From contig NZ_FOGD01000003.1 of NCBI RefSeq assembly GCF_900111115.1, forward strand, positions 186,001 to 250,000: 64,000 nt of DNA. Direction: 5' to 3'. Below the pieces are notes generated by a model. That model made no database searches, was not told the origin of the DNA, and saw only the letters and a list, made by a program, of their open reading frames with translations. The DNA comes from Giesbergeria anulus (GTDB lineage: Bacteria; Pseudomonadota; Gammaproteobacteria; Burkholderiales; Burkholderiaceae_C). Shown here piece after piece: positions 44,106-53,260 of this stretch (the first letter of the stretch is position 1; the number at the start of each line of letters is the position of its first letter). The position numbers and the translations under genes are program-made.

Positions 44106-45727
44106 GGCAGACGGTGCGCCGATGCAGGCTGCGGCAACACATCAAACACGGCGTAAACAAAGGTTTGGGGGTGCGGAAAGCGCCAACCTTGGCGCTGCGC
44201 CGTGAGCAATCGGGGGGTGGCATTTTGCCCGCGCTGCAACAGCCACTGCTGGGCTTGCTGGTCGCACACCGTAGGCAAAGGCTGGCTGCCATCAGGCCGT
44301 AGAGTGCCGCGTGGACACAGCAGCATACCAGCCTGTTGCTGCCATGCCGGATGTGGGTTGAACAAGGCAGGATAGCTATCGGGCAGGCCCGGCAGGGTAC
44401 GGGCCTTTGGCAGGGCATAGAACGAGAGCAGGGCGTTTTCGGCCCAAGCGCCACCCACCCAGCCCAGCGTCAGCGCCGGATGGCGCTGCGCCCAGTCTTG
44501 GGCAATGACTTGGGCGGCCTCGGCACTGGGGCGGTAGTAGCCACCTTGGCCGGTGCGGGCGCTGCCTATCCCCAGCGCCAGTGCCACCAAGGCAACGGCG
44601 GCCAAAACTGGCCCCACAGCCCGGTACAAGGCGTGTAATGCGGCTGGTGTGGCCTCAGGGGTTGCTATCTGCATATTGCGCAACCACAACAAAGAAAAAG
44701 CAAAGCCAATCGGAATGGCCCACGGGGAGGACAACTCGGCCACACCTGCGATGCCAAACCCCAGCGTCAAGGCCCACGGTGCCCAAGCCAGCCAAAACAG
44801 GGTGTCTGACGACCCAGTGGGCAGCCAACTGCGCCAAGCCAGCCGCCCCAGCAGCGGCCAAAAACGTTGACCTTGCCGCTGCGCCTGCTGGTAGCTAAAC
44901 ACCGCCACACAGGCCAGCCAGCCCGGCAGCCAATACAGCCACGGTGCCAATGCAAAGCGCAGCACATAGCCCCATTGGGTAGCGCCGCTGCCTTGCTCCA
45001 TGGCATAACCCAAAGTGATCCAGCCATGCCCAGCTACCCAAGCCAGATGCGGTGCCAATACCAAGGAGAACACAGCCAGCGCTAGATACGGACGCGGCGT
45101 GCGCAGCCACTGGCGGCCTTCAGTGCTCAAGAAAATGGGCAGTAAAAACCCCGCCAGAAACACGCCGCTGTAATACTTGCTCAACATGCTGGCCCCAGCC
45201 AGCAGCCCCAGCGCAACGCTGTAGGCCAGTCCGCGCCCACCGCGTTCTTGCCAGCTTGCCAACAGCAAAGCTGCCGTCCAAGGCCACAGCGAGAGCAATT
45301 GGCTGTTGGCATTGAACTTGGCAGCCAGCGTGGTGTAAGGCAGGCACCACAGCAACAGCAGCACGGCTGTAGGTGCCAGCGTGCGCAAGCCCAAACGTGC
45401 TGCCAGATGCCACACCCCCCACAAACCTACCGCTACATTGACATAAGACAGCAGGTGATAAAAAAAGTCGTTTTGCGGAAAAACAGCAAACCATACCCCA
45501 ACCACCCAAGCAAAGAAGGGCGGATGCTTGTGTGTGCCCCAATCCCACGCTTGCGCCCAAGCGTAGTTTTCGAGCATATCGTGGTAGCCGTCCAGATTGC
45601 CTCTGGCTAGCCACTGCACCAACGCCCACAGCAGGCAAGAAACACCCACAGCCACAGCGCCCGAAGCGGCAGACCAAAAAGAAGGGGCTGCCACAGCAGC
45701 AGACGCAAAAGGTGGGGAGGTTTTCAA
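44102..45727 (-). CDS. GT39-family integral membrane glycosyltransferase (ArnT-like)
   Basis: A multi-spanning enzyme of about 541 residues that uses polyprenyl-phosphate sugars on the periplasmic side, like ArnT, which adds aminoarabinose to lipid A. The first lumenal loop DGYHDMLENYAWAQAWDWGTHKHPPFFAW contains the acidic and His residues expected for GT39/PMT_2 enzymes. At least ten hydrophobic helices follow. A periplasmic C-terminal part starts near residue 430. I suggest TTG 45727 as start; the frame is open to 45799 but that would overlap the divergent thioesterase gene. It is the first gene of the operon with GT2, GtrA and the deacetylase. The acceptor could be lipid A or another envelope glycan. 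Confidence 0.87.
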   Translation of the reverse strand: MKTSPPFASAAVAAPSFWSAASGAVAVGVSCLLWALVQWLARGNLDGYHDMLENYAWAQAWDWGTHKHPPFFAWVVGVWFAVFPQNDFFYHLLSYVNVAVGLWGVWHLAARLGLRTLAPTAVLLLLWCLPYTTLAAKFNANSQLLSLWPWTAALLLASWQERGGRGLAYSVALGLLAGASMLSKYYSGVFLAGFLLPIFLSTEGRQWLRTPRPYLALAVFSLVLAPHLAWVAGHGWITLGYAMEQGSGATQWGYVLRFALAPWLYWLPGWLACVAVFSYQQAQRQGQRFWPLLGRLAWRSWLPTGSSDTLFWLAWAPWALTLGFGIAGVAELSSPWAIPIGFAFSLLWLRNMQIATPEATPAALHALYRAVGPVLAAVALVALALGIGSARTGQGGYYRPSAEAAQVIAQDWAQRHPALTLGWVGGAWAENALLSFYALPKARTLPGLPDSYPALFNPHPAWQQQAGMLLCPRGTLRPDGSQPLPTVCDQQAQQWLLQRGQNATPRLLTAQRQGWRFPHPQTFVYAVFDVLPQPASAHRLP

Positions 45728-45787
45728 GGACAGACAGACCCAAAAAGACGGCTCGGAATTGTAGGTGCCTGCCGCACAATGGTGGGC

Positions 45788-46270
45788 ATGAGCAAACATA
45801 CCCCGTTAGCCGCAGTATTTGAACCCGAATTTATTGCAGGCATGAAAGACATTTTTGAGCAGCGCATCGTCTTTAACCAGATGTTGGGCTTGAAGATCGT
45901 CACCCTGCAGCCCGACCGCGTGGTGGCCCGCATCGACATGAAGCCCGAACTGGTCGGCCACTTTGCCTACAACCGGGTGCATGGTGGTGTAATCAGTGCC
46001 GGGCTAGACGCCACCGGCGCACTGGCGGTGATGGCGGCCATAGGTGCCAAGCACATGGACGAGCCACCAGCGCAGCGCCTAGCGCGCTTTCACAAACTGG
46101 GCACCATTGACCTGCGCGTAGATTACCTGCGCCCTGGCATCGGCACGCATTTTGAGTTGCACGCCCAAGTGTTGCGCCTAGGCTCGCGGGTAGCCAGCAC
46201 CCGGATGGAGTTTGTGGGGCCAGAGGGGCAGTTGATGTCGGCAGGCTCGGCGGCCTACATCGTCTCCTGA
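45788..46270 (+). CDS. YigI/PaaI-like hot-dog acyl-CoA thioesterase
   Basis: A 160-residue single hot-dog domain. The family core reads FNQMLGLKIVTLQPDRVVAR, then HFAYNRVHGGVISAGLDATGALAV. The HGGV active-site loop is present, and LGTIDLRVDYLRPGIGTHFEL is highly typical of YigI-type thioesterases acting on medium- or long-chain acyl-CoA. Start taken at 45788 (MSKHTPL); an ATG nine bases upstream is possible. It converges with the yciA-type thioesterase gene, so two unrelated hot-dog thioesterases lie tail to tail with a two-base gap. Confidence 0.85.
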   Translation: MSKHTPLAAVFEPEFIAGMKDIFEQRIVFNQMLGLKIVTLQPDRVVARIDMKPELVGHFAYNRVHGGVISAGLDATGALAVMAAIGAKHMDEPPAQRLARFHKLGTIDLRVDYLRPGIGTHFELHAQVLRLGSRVASTRMEFVGPEGQLMSAGSAAYIVS

Positions 46271-46272
46271 AG

Positions 46273-46710
46273 TTAAGCCGCTGGCGTTTGGCAGGGCAGC
46301 GGGCGCGGGCGGCCTTCGTGGTCGATAGCCACATAGGTCAGGCGGGCCTCGGTCACCTTCACATAGCGCCCCTGCTCGGTAAAGCTCTCGGCAAACACAT
46401 CCACCAGCACGGTGACAGAGGTGGTGCCAATACGGATCACTTTGGCATAGAACGACAGCAAATCGCCCACGCGCACCGGCTGCTTAAAGATGAACTCATT
46501 AACGGCCACCGTGGCCATACGGCCCCGTGCGTAGCGGTTGGGCAGGATGGAACCGGCCACATCCACTTGGGCCATCACCCAGCCGCCAAAGATATCGCCA
46601 TTGACGTTGCAGTCAGCGGGCATGGGCACCACTTTGAGTACCAACTCCATATCTGTAGGGAGCTGGACACTGGGCAAACGGGCGGGTGCAATAGTACAGG
46701 TGGAAGACAT
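46273..46710 (-). CDS. yciA: YciA-type acyl-CoA thioesterase
   Basis: A 145-residue hot-dog thioesterase of the YciA/BACH group, acting on a broad range of acyl-CoA esters. Recognised by MELVLKVVPMPADCNVNGDI then FGGWVMAQVDVAGS, with the catalytic Asn/Asp region. Also seen are MATVAVNEFIFKQPVRVGDL and SVTVLVDVFAES. The start at 46710 removes an atypical 11-residue extension. It is divergent from the Atm1-type exporter, with 41 bases between the start codons. Confidence 0.92.
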   Translation of the reverse strand: MSSTCTIAPARLPSVQLPTDMELVLKVVPMPADCNVNGDIFGGWVMAQVDVAGSILPNRYARGRMATVAVNEFIFKQPVRVGDLLSFYAKVIRIGTTSVTVLVDVFAESFTEQGRYVKVTEARLTYVAIDHEGRPRPLPCQTPAA

Positions 46711-46751
46711 AGGCACAATCTCGCTAAGAATAACTTGAAGCATTGTCCCCT

Positions 46752-48572
46752 ATGCGCCACCACGGCCACAGTACCCCCCCGGCTCCTGCGGATACCGCCG
46801 CCTTGCCCCGCTCCGACTGGGCCACGCTTTCGCGCCTGCTGCCCTATCTGTGGCAATACAAGTGGCGTGTGTTGGCTGCCATCGCTTTTATGCTGGCGGC
46901 CAAGGTGGCCAACGTCGGGGTGCCGGTACTGCTGAAAAATTTGGTCGATGCCATGTCCATCCAGCCCGGCCAGCCTGCCGCGCTCTTGGTGGTGCCGGTG
47001 GGGCTGCTACTGGCCTATGGTGGCTTGCGGCTATCGACCTCGTTTTTTACCGAATTGCGCGAACTGGTGTTTTCTAAGGCCACGCAGGGGGCGGCCCGTG
47101 CCATTGCGCTGCAAACCTTTGAGCACCTGCACGCCCTGAGTTTGCGCTTTCATTTGGAGCGCCAAACCGGCGGCATGACACGCGACATCGAGCGCGGCGT
47201 GCGCGGCATTGAATCGCTCATTTCCTTCTCGTTGTTCAACATTGGGGCCACGCTGATCGAGGTGCTGCTGGTGCTGTCAGTGCTGGGGGTCAAGTTTGAC
47301 GTCTGGTTTGCAGGCATCACTTTGGCGGCGTTGGTGTGCTACATCGCCTTTACGGTATGGGTGACGGAGTGGCGCACACAGTTTCGGCGCGAGGCCAATG
47401 AGTTTGATTCGGCTGCGCACAGCAAAGCCATTGATTCGCTGCTCAACTACGAAACCGTTAAATACTTCAACAACGAGGCTTTTGAAGCCCAGCGCTACGA
47501 CCAAAGCCTGCAACGCCTGCGCACAGCGCGGCTCAAGGCACAAACCACGCTGTCGATGCTCAATGCCGGTCAGCAGGTGATTATTGCTGTGGGCTTGGTG
47601 GCTATGCTCTGGCGCGCCACTGAGGGCGTGGCCGCAGGCCGCATGACACTGGGCGATTTGGTCATGGTCAATGCCTTCATGATCCAGCTTTACATTCCGC
47701 TCAACTTTTTGGGCGTGATGTACCGCGAGATCAAGCAAAGTCTGACCGACTTGGACAAAATGTTCACGTTGATGGATCGCGAACGCGAAGTGGCCGATGC
47801 CCCCAGTGCCCAAGCCTTGGTGGTGCCGCCCGAAGGGGCCGCCCTGTGCTTTGAGAACGTCCACTTTGCCTACGACCCGGCCCGCCCTATTTTGAAGGGC
47901 ATTAGCTTTGACGTGCCAGCGGGCAAAACGGTGGCGGTGGTGGGGCCATCTGGCTCTGGCAAATCGACGCTGGCCCGCCTGTTGTTTCGCTTTTACGATA
48001 TCCAACAAGGCCGCATCACCTTGGCCGGGCAAGAACTGCGCCAGCTCACGCAAGGCAGCGTGCGCCAAGCCATCGGCATCGTGCCGCAAGACACGGTGCT
48101 GTTTAACGACACGGTGGAATACAACATTGCCTATGGCCGGCCCGGTGCCAGCCGGGCTGAGGTAGAAGAAGCCGCCAGCGCAGCCCGCATTCACGACTTT
48201 ATTGCCGCCACCCCCAAGGGCTACGCCACGATGGTGGGTGAGCGCGGCCTTAAGCTCTCTGGTGGTGAAAAGCAGCGCGTGGCTATCGCCCGCACCTTGC
48301 TCAAAAACCCGCCTATTTTGATCTTTGACGAGGCCACCTCGGCGCTCGATTCGGCTAATGAGCGTGCCATTCAGGCCGAACTAAGCAGCGTAGCGCAAAA
48401 TAAGACTGCGCTGGTAATTGCGCACCGCTTGTCCACTGTAGTCGATGCCCACGAAATTTTGGTGATGGAAGCGGGCCAGATCATTGAGCGTGGCACCCAT
48501 GCACAATTGCTGGCTGCCAATGGCCGTTACGCCACGATGTGGGCCTTGCAGCAAAGTGGCGAGGCGGCCTAA
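46752..48572 (+). CDS. Atm1/HMT1-type ABC exporter
   Basis: A half-size exporter (606 residues) with an N-terminal six-helix membrane domain (about 25-330) and a C-terminal ATPase. Walker A is GPSGSGKSTLARLLFRF and the signature is LSGGEKQRVAIARTLLKNPP; Walker B is ILIFDEATSALDS. The membrane region has LRLSTSFFTELRELVFSKAT and ALSLRFHLERQTGGMTRDIE, with NYETVKYFNNEAFEA. That combination defines the Atm1/HMT1/ABCB7 group, which exports glutathione-linked compounds or metals. Its length fits. No metal or glutathione genes are adjacent. Confidence 0.92.
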   Translation: MRHHGHSTPPAPADTAALPRSDWATLSRLLPYLWQYKWRVLAAIAFMLAAKVANVGVPVLLKNLVDAMSIQPGQPAALLVVPVGLLLAYGGLRLSTSFFTELRELVFSKATQGAARAIALQTFEHLHALSLRFHLERQTGGMTRDIERGVRGIESLISFSLFNIGATLIEVLLVLSVLGVKFDVWFAGITLAALVCYIAFTVWVTEWRTQFRREANEFDSAAHSKAIDSLLNYETVKYFNNEAFEAQRYDQSLQRLRTARLKAQTTLSMLNAGQQVIIAVGLVAMLWRATEGVAAGRMTLGDLVMVNAFMIQLYIPLNFLGVMYREIKQSLTDLDKMFTLMDREREVADAPSAQALVVPPEGAALCFENVHFAYDPARPILKGISFDVPAGKTVAVVGPSGSGKSTLARLLFRFYDIQQGRITLAGQELRQLTQGSVRQAIGIVPQDTVLFNDTVEYNIAYGRPGASRAEVEEAASAARIHDFIAATPKGYATMVGERGLKLSGGEKQRVAIARTLLKNPPILIFDEATSALDSANERAIQAELSSVAQNKTALVIAHRLSTVVDAHEILVMEAGQIIERGTHAQLLAANGRYATMWALQQSGEAA

Positions 48573-48644
48573 GAACACCCTCGTCGCTTGTGCTATACAC
48601 CGCCTTTCACTTATACCCATAGCTTTATTTTTCGAGACAACTCC

Positions 48645-49340
48645 ATGAGCGCACTCAAAGAAACCGTGATTTATGGCACCGAAGATGTGCTGGTCAGTCT
48701 GTGCAATTCTGTGACGCGGGTGCTCAATGTAGCCACCCAAACCCAGATCAATTATTCGGGCATGGTGCAGCGCATCAGCAAAACCTGCCTCAAGCCTGAC
48801 ATTGGCTGCTTTGTGTTGTTTGATGGCGGCTTTTCGGGTCTGGTCATCATCAATTTTTCTGGCGCTGCGGCGATGGAAATTTACGAGAGCTACATGCTCA
48901 GTATGGGCATGTCGAAAAAAGAACTGGCCAGCTCCTTTACCTCGGATGAAGTCAGCAACGTCATGGGCGAGCTGATGAACCAAGTGGTGGGCGACTTTAC
49001 TGGCAAGGTGCGCCGTGAGCTGCAAACGCACATCACACAAAACCAGCCAAAAATGTTGGTACTTAACAAAGAGGTGGTGCTCAATGTGGATGCCAACCTT
49101 GACCAGCCTGAGGCCCGCCGCGTTACTTTTTACACCGCCTCCAATAACATCTTTTACCTAGAGATGGCTATTGACCGCACTGAGTTCATCAAGCTCTATG
49201 ATTTTGAGGCCCAAGCCGCGCCTGATCCAGACGCTCTGATGGCCCAGACCCGTGAGACCAGCCAAGCGGCTGCCAGCGCGCCTGTGCCCCCAGTAGTTTT
49301 GAGTGAAACTGACGAGCTGCTCAAGTCCTTGGGGATGTGA
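48645..49340 (+). CDS. DUF3334-family, CheX-like protein
   Basis: A 231-residue cytoplasmic protein of the DUF3334 family, distantly related to the CheC/CheX chemotaxis phosphatases. It has the two-lobed beta pattern and a helix with the conserved E...N pair, DEVSNVMGELMNQVVGDFTG, that forms the phosphatase centre in CheX. The N-terminal half reads TEDVLVSLCNSVTRVLNVAT. The C-terminus is Ala/Pro-rich and ends ETDELLKSLGM, a short acidic/hydrophobic peptide seen in related proteins as a docking tail. The start is ATG 48645. No chemotaxis genes are nearby, so its partner regulator is unknown. Confidence 0.85.
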   Translation: MSALKETVIYGTEDVLVSLCNSVTRVLNVATQTQINYSGMVQRISKTCLKPDIGCFVLFDGGFSGLVIINFSGAAAMEIYESYMLSMGMSKKELASSFTSDEVSNVMGELMNQVVGDFTGKVRRELQTHITQNQPKMLVLNKEVVLNVDANLDQPEARRVTFYTASNNIFYLEMAIDRTEFIKLYDFEAQAAPDPDALMAQTRETSQAAASAPVPPVVLSETDELLKSLGM

Positions 49341-49450
49341 GCACCTTTGGTTTTTAGGTGCCAACATGGGTTGGATTCTTGGGCCGTCTTTGACTGTGGT
49401 GGCGGTGGTTTGCACCACCCAGAGACGGGCCGATTGCGTAGGGCATAGTT

Positions 49451-49843
49451 GTGGCTGATTTCATTGCGTTGCTGATCCGCTGGACTTTCCGGGCCGTCTT
49501 GTTGTTGTTGGGCACGGTAGTGTTTTTGGTGGTACTGGCACTGGGGCTGGTGCTGGCCGTGGTTTGGGCGCTGCGCGCCCTGTGGGCACGTTTAACGGGG
49601 CGTCCTGTCACCCCTTGGGTGATGCCGCTAGATCCGCGTGCCAGTTGGCGCATGGTGTACCAGCGGGGCCAAACACGCCGCGCATCGGCCTCAGCGGCCA
49701 CGGGGGCTGATGTCACCGATGTGACGGAGATGCGTGAGACCCCCGGCGAGTGGCCGGAAAGCCAATTTGGGCGTATCTTGCCTGGTGAAGCTGATATGGA
49801 TATCACTGACGTGCAGCCGCGTGAGCCTCAGCGGCCACTTTGA
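49451..49843 (+). CDS. Small membrane protein of unknown function
   Basis: A 130-residue protein with a GTG start. The first 45 residues form one long or two closely spaced transmembrane helices (WTFRAVLLLLGTVVFLVVLA and GLVLAVVWALRALW). A hydrophilic, probably cytoplasmic tail follows, containing PWVMPLDPRASWRMVYQRG and an acidic end rich in Asp, Glu and Pro. No family is recognised. It stands alone between the DUF3334 gene and the CNNM transporter; codon use is like the neighbours, so it is probably a real gene. Confidence 0.65.
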   Translation: MADFIALLIRWTFRAVLLLLGTVVFLVVLALGLVLAVVWALRALWARLTGRPVTPWVMPLDPRASWRMVYQRGQTRRASASAATGADVTDVTEMRETPGEWPESQFGRILPGEADMDITDVQPREPQRPL

Positions 49844-49947
49844 CTGGCCGTACCCTATAGCTCGCACGGGGCTGTCACATACAGTCTTGGCTCCAGCCAT
49901 ACAATGCAACGCTTTAGCACTTTCAGGGAGCGCTAGGCTCCCTTTGT

Positions 49948-51285
49948 ATGGAAATAGCAATACTTTTCGCTCTCATCTTGCTCAATGGCCTGTTTGCCAT
50001 GTCGGAGATCGCGCTGGTCACGGCACGCAAAACGCGCTTGCAAAAGCTGATAGATGAGGGCGACCAAGGCGCTTTGGCTGCTGCCAAACTGGGCGAAGAC
50101 CCCACCCGCTTTTTATCCACCATCCAAATCGGCATCACCTCCATTGGGGTGCTCAATGGTATTGTGGGCGAGGCCGCATTGGCCGCTCCCTTGGCCGTTT
50201 GGCTCGAGCGCATGGGTGCCCCCCAGCCCTATGGTGGCTATGCTGCCACGGGCTTGGTAGTGGTATTGATTACCTATTTTTCCATCGTCATCGGTGAGCT
50301 AGTGCCCAAGCGCATTGGTCAATCGCACCCCGAAACTTTTGCCCGGTTGGTGGCACGGCCCATCCATTTGTTGGCAGTGGCCACTAAACCCTTTGTGCTG
50401 CTGCTGTCGGGTTCTACCCGCACCTTGCTGCGGATGCTAGGCGTGAAAGAAACCAGTGGCAGCCCCGTCACAGAAGAAGAAATCCATGCCATGCTGGTCG
50501 AAGGCACTACCGCTGGCGTGATTGAATCGCACGAGCACACCATGGTGCGCAATGTGTTTCGTTTGGATGACCGCCAGATTGGCTCACTGATGGTGCCGCG
50601 TGGCGATGTGGTGTGCCTCGACCTTGACTTGCCGTTTGAAGAAAATCTGCGCCGTATTGAAGATTCTGACCACGCCCGTTTTCCGGTGGTGCAGGGCGGC
50701 ATGGACAACATCCGGGGCGTGATTAATGCCCGCCAGTGGCTGGCGCGCACGCTGCGCGATGGCGACCATGCTTTGTCTAGCCAGCATTTGCAGGCGGCGC
50801 TCTATGTGCCTGAGACCATCACAGGCATGGAGCTGTTAGACAACTTCCGCCTGTCGGATGTACACATGGCGTTTGTGATTGACGAGTACGGCGAAGTGCA
50901 AGGCATCGTGACCTTGCAAGACTTGATTGAAGCCATTACTGGCGAGTTCCAGCCGCGTGACCCCGAAACCTCTTGGGCTTTGCAGCGCGAAGATGGCAGT
51001 TGGCTGCTCGATGGCCATATTCCGGTGCCCGAACTCAAAGACCGTTTGGGCTTGTCCACCGTGCCCGAAGAGGAGCGGGGCCGCTACCACACCCTGAGCG
51101 GCATGATTATGCTGCTCACAGGCCGCTTGCCCAAAGAGACAGACACCGTGCAGTGGGAAGGCTGGAAACTCGAAGTCGTGGATATGGACGGCAAAACTAT
51201 CGACAAAATTCTGGCCTGCCGCCTGCCCGACAATTTGCCAGAAAACGCTCAAGCCCTGCCTGATGCTGAAGTTCAGCGGCCATAA
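49948..51285 (+). CDS. CNNM/CBS-domain transporter (hemolysin/TlyC, YtfL-like)
   Basis: A membrane protein of 445 residues with the DUF21/CNNM transmembrane domain (about 1-190). It starts IAILFALILLNGLFAMSEIA then LVTARKTRLQKLIDEGDQGA, and carries GVLNGIVGEAALAAPL and ELVPKRIGQSHPE. A tandem CBS pair (about 205-330) has IGSLMVPRGDVVCLDLD and VIDEYGEVQGIVTLQDLIEA. A C-terminal CorC/HlyC domain ends the protein. Members are implicated in magnesium or cobalt efflux and polyamine tolerance. The last 13 bases overlap the convergent SPOR gene. Confidence 0.92.
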   Translation: MEIAILFALILLNGLFAMSEIALVTARKTRLQKLIDEGDQGALAAAKLGEDPTRFLSTIQIGITSIGVLNGIVGEAALAAPLAVWLERMGAPQPYGGYAATGLVVVLITYFSIVIGELVPKRIGQSHPETFARLVARPIHLLAVATKPFVLLLSGSTRTLLRMLGVKETSGSPVTEEEIHAMLVEGTTAGVIESHEHTMVRNVFRLDDRQIGSLMVPRGDVVCLDLDLPFEENLRRIEDSDHARFPVVQGGMDNIRGVINARQWLARTLRDGDHALSSQHLQAALYVPETITGMELLDNFRLSDVHMAFVIDEYGEVQGIVTLQDLIEAITGEFQPRDPETSWALQREDGSWLLDGHIPVPELKDRLGLSTVPEEERGRYHTLSGMIMLLTGRLPKETDTVQWEGWKLEVVDMDGKTIDKILACRLPDNLPENAQALPDAEVQRP

Positions 51286-52670
51286 ATCATTGCATCTAGG
51301 TGCATAGAGCGCAGTTTGGCAGCGGCCCGGTCAGCCTCAGCACGACTGCCAAACGGGCCTACGCGCACCCGAATCAAGTTTTTGTCGGCATTGGTAAAGT
51401 TTTGCAGGGTGGCTGGTAGGCCTGCCATTTCAATGCGGGCGTGTACCTTTTCGGCATTGCTGGCTACAGAAAAGGTGCCAGCATGGATAAAAAAGCGGCC
51501 TGTGGCTTTGTCTGGCGGCGGTGGTGTTTCTTTGGCAGGGGGGGCGGCCACTGCCAGCTTGGCTGGGATTTTGCCCGGCGTCTTGCCCGGTGTTTTGCTT
51601 GGTGCGGGGGCGCGGATGGGTTCTGCTGTTGGGGCAGGGCGTGGTGCCGTTGGTTGGCTGGCATCTTGGCTGCTGTAAACCTTGGCGCGTGGCTTGGGGA
51701 GTGCTACAGGTTCTGGTGCTGGCGCTGGTTTGTTGACCGCCACCTTGCCGGGGCGGCGTGGCACAGGCTCGGCTGCCACCGTGCTGTTGACGGGGTTGGC
51801 CGCTGGCGTTGCTGTGGTGTGCTCTGGGCGAGGGGCTGCCGGGGGGCTGGTCACGCTTTTATCCACTGGGGGTGGTAGTTCCGGAGCTACGGGCGCCGGT
51901 TGGGCGGCTTGCGCTGGCCCAGAGATGATGGGGGGCTGCTGCCCGCCAATAGCCGTGGTTGGTGGTGGCACTGAGGGCGCTGGCGGTGCTGCTGGTGCTG
52001 GCGTGATCGCCCCAGTAGCGGGGGCGTTGAGCGGCAAAATTGGCGCTGGCCGGGGCAAAATCGGCGTTGCCATGGTGGGTTCTGGTTGCCGGCTGGTCAG
52101 CTGCGGTTGCTTGTCTGGGGCCATACTGACCAGTGTGACCATGCCGCCCAAGGCCAGCAGAAGCAAGTGGGCCAATGCCTGCCAGCCCATGCGCTTACCA
52201 GTGCCTGCTCGGCGTGCCAGCAGAGCGCGGGCTTGTGTCAGGTTTTGCGATGCAGCAATGGCGTTGTGTACGCGCAACTCGGTTTGTGCATAGAGCAAGA
52301 TATCGCCGTACAGGCCCGGCAGCAGGGTGCCGACCACGACAAAGGCCAGCAGCAGCCACCAGCGCACTGAGGCCAAGGTAGGCATGGTGGCCGCATCAAC
52401 TGCCAAAAAAAGACCCCACAAGATGGCAGCCAGCACAGCGTACAGCGCTGCCGGACGCCAAAGCCGGTAAAACACCATCCAGTGCAAGGTGAGAAAGGCT
52501 GCTGCCGAGTTCCAGCCGGGCCGCGTGCGGCCGGTGGCCTCAAACACCGAGAACACCCGGATATTGCGCTCAATACCCAGCGGCCCCAGCGCCTGCCGGT
52601 ACAGCGACATGAGGGGGGTTTCGGTGGGGGCGCGAGTGAGAGGGGAAACCGGGGGAGAAGCGTCAGGCAT
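51273..52670 (-). CDS. DUF2628 and SPOR domain membrane protein
   Basis: A 465-residue protein with three parts. Residues about 20-130 form a DUF2628-like membrane module (GWNSAAAFLTLHWMVFYRLWRPAAL) with three or four helices. Residues about 185-375 are a very Pro/Ala-rich linker, probably spanning the periplasm. Residues about 385-465 form a SPOR domain (RFFIHAGTFSVASNAEKVHARIE then LIRVRVGPFGSRAEADRAAAKL), which binds denuded glycan strands at the division septum. It is likely to be a septal or cell-wall-sensing protein. The start is at ATG 52670; a TTG two codons upstream is possible. Confidence 0.85.
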   Translation of the reverse strand: MPDASPPVSPLTRAPTETPLMSLYRQALGPLGIERNIRVFSVFEATGRTRPGWNSAAAFLTLHWMVFYRLWRPAALYAVLAAILWGLFLAVDAATMPTLASVRWWLLLAFVVVGTLLPGLYGDILLYAQTELRVHNAIAASQNLTQARALLARRAGTGKRMGWQALAHLLLLALGGMVTLVSMAPDKQPQLTSRQPEPTMATPILPRPAPILPLNAPATGAITPAPAAPPAPSVPPPTTAIGGQQPPIISGPAQAAQPAPVAPELPPPVDKSVTSPPAAPRPEHTTATPAANPVNSTVAAEPVPRRPGKVAVNKPAPAPEPVALPKPRAKVYSSQDASQPTAPRPAPTAEPIRAPAPSKTPGKTPGKIPAKLAVAAPPAKETPPPPDKATGRFFIHAGTFSVASNAEKVHARIEMAGLPATLQNFTNADKNLIRVRVGPFGSRAEADRAAAKLRSMHLDAMIYGR

Positions 52671-52707
52671 CGTCAAATTTTGCTACGTTGAGATCGTCCA
52701 CACGTTC

Positions 52708-53220
52708 TTAGCGCACCGGGATCGGAATGCTCCTGTCCACTGCCACCGCCGTGACGCTATTTTGCGGCGAGCCGTCGATCAGCTTTTCTGAATAGGTCAG
52801 ATAGACCAATGTGTTGCGCGTGCGATCAATCATGCGCACGATGCGCAGATGTTTGAACAGCAGGGACATGCGCTCGCTAAACACTTCTTCTTGCTGGCGC
52901 AGCGGTTTGGGAAAGCTGATCGGCCCCGTCTGGCGGCAGGCAATGGAGGCTTCGGCGCGGTCTTCGGCCAAGCCCAATGTGCCCTTGATGCCCCCCGTAC
53001 GTGCTCGCGACACATAACAGGTGATGCCGGCTGCGCCGGGGTCATCATAGGCTTCGACCAGAATGTCGTGGTCGCGGCCTATGAGTTTGAAGGCGGTATC
53101 GACGGTGCCGATTTTTTCGCCACCGGCATGGGCCAGCCCGATGCTGGCCCATGCCAGCAAGAGCATGGCAGCGCTGCGGTGCCAGAAAGAAGTGCAAGAG
53201 CGGTGGGGCAATGTGTGCAT
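52708..53220 (-). CDS. creA: CreA-family secreted protein
   Basis: An exported protein of about 170 residues with a signal segment (MLLLAWASIGLAHA). The mature part matches CreA: GEKIGTVDTAFKLIGRDHDI, VEAYDDPGAAGITCYVSRAR, TGGIKGTLGLAEDRAEASIACRQTG and LVYLTYSEKLIDGSPQNSVT. The two cysteines are conserved, which suggests a disulfide. The biochemical role of CreA is not known. I favour the ATG at 53220; the frame extends to 53241. It follows cphA by 40 bases on the same strand. Confidence 0.9.
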   Translation of the reverse strand: MHTLPHRSCTSFWHRSAAMLLLAWASIGLAHAGGEKIGTVDTAFKLIGRDHDILVEAYDDPGAAGITCYVSRARTGGIKGTLGLAEDRAEASIACRQTGPISFPKPLRQQEEVFSERMSLLFKHLRIVRMIDRTRNTLVYLTYSEKLIDGSPQNSVTAVAVDRSIPIPVR

Positions 53221-53260
53221 GGTGCCCGAATTGTGCCGCACACCCTGCCCCAGCGGTAGC

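Noticed and set aside
47277-48194. 305-codon frame antisense to the Atm1-type exporter
   Set aside because: Shadow of a well-supported ABC gene; no motif.
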